From Verrucomicrobiales bacterium (GTDB lineage Bacteria; Verrucomicrobiota; Verrucomicrobiia; Limisphaerales; UBA9464), in contig DLVS01000855.1 of NCBI GenBank assembly GCA_003445095.1, positions 1-9,207 on the forward strand: a DNA stretch of 9,207 nucleotides. The letters run 5' to 3'. A program made the position numbers and the translations under genes. How positions within the stretch are numbered: the first letter of the stretch is position 1; every line of letters starts with the position of its first letter. Positions 7,283 to 9,207 of this stretch are shown piece after piece. The notes under the pieces are model-generated. The model was not told the DNA's origin, did no database searches, and worked only from the letters and a program-made list of their open reading frames with translations.

Positions 7283-7945
7283 ATGGAGCGGAACACGCCA
7301 TCCCTCATTGGAAAGTACCGTTGGTTCAAAGCCATGAAAAATGACATTCCGCCGGAGTCGGATCCGGAGACTGCGGTTGGGAAAAGGCAGCTCTTTGCAG
7401 TGGATTTACCACCTGGTTCCGAGGCCCAAACCTCGAAAGTTTCCCGCCGGGTGATCGTGGGGATCGCCACGCTCGTGGGCGCTGGCGGCGCTTTCGCGTG
7501 GTTCCGCAATTGGAGCTCTGCCGTCATCGGAATATTGGTGGGCCTGGTGTTCGGATTACAGATCGTCCGGATGCGAAACCCGGATAAAGATGACTTCGGC
7601 TTGCCCAAGTTCTGTTCCAAACCGGTCTGGGTGATGGCCCTCAGCGTGGTGGCCTGGGCGGCCGTCAGCGTCGTGTGGTTGGGCTCTCTGCTGGCCGGAT
7701 GGTTAAGGGGCGAGGGGGCCGGACTGCTGCTCATGTTCATCGTTCTGCCGCTCACTACATTCTTCTGGCTGATCGGCGGACCAATGGTGTCCCAAGCGGC
7801 GCGACATTCGTTGCGGCAGATCGGATCCGGTCGCCGACCCGAGACTGATCGGGCAACCGTCCGGCTGGCGCTCACGCTCAGCAGGCTGATGAGTCTGGCC
7901 TTTTTCAGCTTCCTGCTTTGGCTGTTGGTCTCGCTCTTTAGGTAA
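7283..7945 (+). CDS. five-segment membrane protein of unknown function
   Basis: I do not recognise the family. The 220-aa protein has a hydrophilic N-terminus of about 55 residues, probably cytoplasmic, then hydrophobic segments at about 57-74, 79-95, 115-139, 146-168 and 202-219. Loops carry Arg/Lys clusters (VRMRNPDK, 95-102; GSGRRPETDR, 181-190), which favour an inside location for those loops. The start could be the ATG at 7283, preceded by AGGA only two bases away, or the ATG at 7334 (MKNDIPPES…), which lacks a clear ribosome site; both keep all membrane segments. It lies on the same strand as the kinase with no promoter-like motif between, so it is probably the last gene of the kinase operon and may work with it at the membrane (inference). 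Confidence 0.72.
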   Translation: MERNTPSLIGKYRWFKAMKNDIPPESDPETAVGKRQLFAVDLPPGSEAQTSKVSRRVIVGIATLVGAGGAFAWFRNWSSAVIGILVGLVFGLQIVRMRNPDKDDFGLPKFCSKPVWVMALSVVAWAAVSVVWLGSLLAGWLRGEGAGLLLMFIVLPLTTFFWLIGGPMVSQAARHSLRQIGSGRRPETDRATVRLALTLSRLMSLAFFSFLLWLLVSLFR

Positions 7946-8019
7946 AGCAAACTCTTTACATTCCAACCCGTCACCATCGCGTGGGAAATGAGGGTGCTCG
8001 AAAGCGTCTGCGTGTCCGC

Positions 8020-8049
8020 CTGTAACCGGACCTCAGTAATCTTGTAGTA
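8020..8049 (+). promoter_or_regulatory. ECF-type promoter motif, copy 3 (second membrane-protein unit)
   Basis: CTGTAACC (8020-8027), preceded by CCGC as in copy 2, is followed after exactly 16 bases by GTAGTA (8044-8049). The extended -10 region reads ATCTTGTAGTA, differing at two positions from the other two copies. The ATG at 8085 is 35 bases downstream. The copy lies in the otherwise empty 139-base gap after the first membrane-protein gene and marks the start of a new transcription unit. Confidence 0.66.
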
Positions 8050-8084
8050 CTGCCATGAACGGCTCCACGTAGTAGATCGTCACC

Positions 8085-8165
8085 ATGGACGAAAAGTCTC
8101 CTGGCCACCAAGCCCCCTTCAAACACCTCCACGGATATATCCGTCTTACCGATTTCGAGCGATGA
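8085..8165 (+). CDS. putative 26-aa leader ORF upstream of the polytopic membrane protein
   Basis: ATG at 8085 opens a 26-codon frame (MDEKSPGHQAPFKHLHGYIR…) whose TGA (8163-8165) overlaps the next ATG as ATGA. It is the first start codon at a sensible distance from promoter copy 3 apart from a six-base-proximal ATG at 8055 that stops after five codons. Its start resembles that of the kinase (MDKTP), at nearly the same distance from the motif (35 and 36 bases). It could be a coupled small protein, a leader controlling the downstream gene, or the remnant of a lost kinase N-terminus. No domain is recognised. Confidence 0.4.
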   Translation: MDEKSPGHQAPFKHLHGYIRLTDFER

Positions 8166-9016
8166 TTCAGCATGAGCCAAAGGTTAGAACGTTCCCGCTC
8201 CTACCTGGGATCTTCCTGGGCGCTCTTTTGGGCGCAGTCGGGCTGACGCTCTTTCCCCGTTTTCTCAATCTTCTATTCGCCGCGTCCTCAGGAGATTGGA
8301 GTGGGCTGGTGCGGGCGTTGATCCTTGGGCTGAAAGACGCGTTCACCACACCTTGGGGCGCGATCGGGGCATTGATCGGCGGGACCTTGGCTTGGAAGCA
8401 ACTTCGCGCCCAACCCGAGCCAAATCCTCCGAGCGGCGACTCGCCGGGTGTCGAATCGGCGTCTAATAATAGCATTTGGGTTAAATCGTGGCGGGTTCTT
8501 CCTTGGAAGAAACTTCAACCCGGTGAGGGCATGCTGGCGTGGGGGCTCGCGTTTCTCGCGATCACGCTCGCTCTGACTCATTTCGTCATGGGCTTTTTCC
8601 TAGCCGTGTGGCCGGCGCCAATCGCGCTGACCTTGCTCGCTCTCGGTGTTACCCGAGTCGTTGGCGGTTCGAGCAATTCCGGCCGAAAGGCGGCCGGGAC
8701 GGCTCTCCTGCTTTTGGGATTCTTTGCCCTGGCCGTCGTGGCATATCACGCCTGTGCTCTATCCTATAAAATCGCTCTCCACGCCCTGCGACCGGCGTAC
8801 GCCACCCAATCGCTCGGCGGAAGTTTTAGCGAATGGGGACGATTTCTGGGAAGTTGCCTGATCCCGGTTTTGCTGATCGGACCGGGGTTGTGGCTTGGAA
8901 CGGACTGGTCACGCGGCCGGCGGGTCGGGTGGTGCGTGGTCGTCCTGCTGTTTCCCGTCATGGTTCTTTTGGTGCATCAGATTCTCGCCGCGCTGGGGGG
9001 GCCGCTGACTGCGTGA
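8162..9016 (+). CDS. polytopic membrane protein of unknown function
   Basis: I do not recognise the family. The 284-aa protein shows hydrophobic segments at about 14-40, 124-146, 148-165, 178-200, 229-246 and 256-277, with a weaker one at 62-78, so six or seven membrane passes. A hydrophilic loop at about 80-120 (PEPNPPSGDSPGVES, then SWRVLPWKKLQPGEG) divides it into two halves. There is no visible catalytic motif. The start overlaps the preceding 26-aa ORF by ATGA and has no strong ribosome site of its own, so translation is probably coupled. With promoter copy 3 upstream it is likely co-regulated with the kinase operon. It has a layout similar to the 7283 gene (small ORF, then membrane protein), though I see no clear sequence match between the two proteins. 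Confidence 0.75.
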   Translation: MIQHEPKVRTFPLLPGIFLGALLGAVGLTLFPRFLNLLFAASSGDWSGLVRALILGLKDAFTTPWGAIGALIGGTLAWKQLRAQPEPNPPSGDSPGVESASNNSIWVKSWRVLPWKKLQPGEGMLAWGLAFLAITLALTHFVMGFFLAVWPAPIALTLLALGVTRVVGGSSNSGRKAAGTALLLLGFFALAVVAYHACALSYKIALHALRPAYATQSLGGSFSEWGRFLGSCLIPVLLIGPGLWLGTDWSRGRRVGWCVVVLLFPVMVLLVHQILAALGGPLTA

Positions 9017-9033
9017 TCCAATTCGAAGTTCTC

Positions 9034-9207
9034 ATGAACATTGTTCGCCCGCCTTCCGCAACGCAGGTGCGAGCTCGCAATCGAGCATGCGTACCGGCAG
9101 ACAACTCCGTTTACCCAAGGCCAGCCGCGCTCCGGTCTCTGCGCCGTATCCTCGGGTCAATCTTCTGCCGGTTCATGCGACTCAGCTATCGACTGCGGGT
9201 TGACGGC
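9034..9207 (+). CDS. 5' end of a gene cut by the window edge, possibly a PlsC-like acyltransferase
   Basis: An open frame starts at ATG 9034, 17 bases after the previous stop, and runs 58 codons to the window end with no stop. A GTG at 9013 in the same frame, overlapping the preceding TGA, is an alternative start. The first 30 residues are polar and undistinguished. Residues 33-58 (RSLRRILGSIFCRFMRLSYR, then LRVDG) resemble the stretch that precedes the HX4D motif in lysophosphatidic-acid acyltransferases (hydrophobic/basic helix, then L-x-V-x-G). The catalytic motif would lie beyond the window, so the function is a guess from a short segment. Close spacing suggests it is in the same operon as the 8162 gene. 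Confidence 0.42.
   Translation, partial: MNIVRPPSATQVRARNRACVPADNSVYPRPAALRSLRRILGSIFCRFMRLSYRLRVDG

Noticed and set aside
7942..7959. GTAAAG/CTTTAC hairpin at the end of the 7283 gene as a terminator
   Set aside because: The stem is only 6 bp, AT-rich, overlaps the stop codon and is not followed by a T-run.
6925..7977. 350-aa open frame on the minus strand
   Set aside because: It lies antisense to the last WD40 repeats and the whole 7283 membrane-protein gene. Its composition is that of a reverse-strand shadow, with no domain and no ribosome site.
8069..8074. A second GTAGTA just after promoter copy 3
   Set aside because: There is no CTGTAACC-like block 16 bases upstream of it.
1..9207. 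CRISPR array, tRNA, rRNA, transposase or prophage genes
   Set aside because: No regularly spaced repeats, cloverleaf-like sequences or transposase motifs were seen on either strand. The S74 domain alone does not indicate a prophage here because no other phage gene is present.

Overview
The window reads as a chromosomal segment of a high-GC bacterium of the Planctomycetota-Verrucomicrobiota group, most likely a Verrucomicrobiota member (Pedosphaera/Limisphaerales-like). This is an inference from gene content. The pointers are a long ECF-like sigma factor of the type that sits next to Hanks kinases, a giant kinase with C-terminal WD40 propellers, a CotH kinase fused to a fibronectin-III domain, and a secreted protein whose N-terminus ends in a SLHAEDFTLDSF-like sequence.

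Layout: positions 1-251 hold a GC-rich, hairpin-dense tract (1 to about 100) and a possible promoter. A secreted CotH/FN3 protein follows (255-1943, +). Facing it on the minus strand is a small secreted protein with a C-terminal S74 self-cleaving chaperone domain (1993-2629), whose signal peptide is out of frame by one base in a run of six T. A 343-base divergent region leads to the sigma factor (2973-3725, +) and then the membrane-spanning Ser/Thr kinase with 14 WD40-like repeats (3797-7168, +). After the kinase come a tiny ORF overlapping its stop by ATGA (7165-7278) and a five-segment membrane protein (7283-7945). A second unit has a 26-codon ORF (8085-8165) overlapping a polytopic membrane protein (8162-9016), followed by the start of a gene cut by the window edge (9034-9207), possibly an acyltransferase.

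The main observation is a shared promoter-like motif, CTGTAACC-N16-GTAGTA, with exactly the same spacing at three places: upstream of the S74 protein (minus strand), upstream of the kinase, and upstream of the 8085 ORF/membrane protein unit. The only sigma gene in the window lies between two of them. The simplest reading is that this sigma factor recognises the motif and controls a local regulon: a secreted S74 protein, a transmembrane WD40 kinase with its membrane-protein partners, and a second membrane-protein operon. The sigma gene itself has no visible copy of the motif upstream, so direct autoregulation is not evident.
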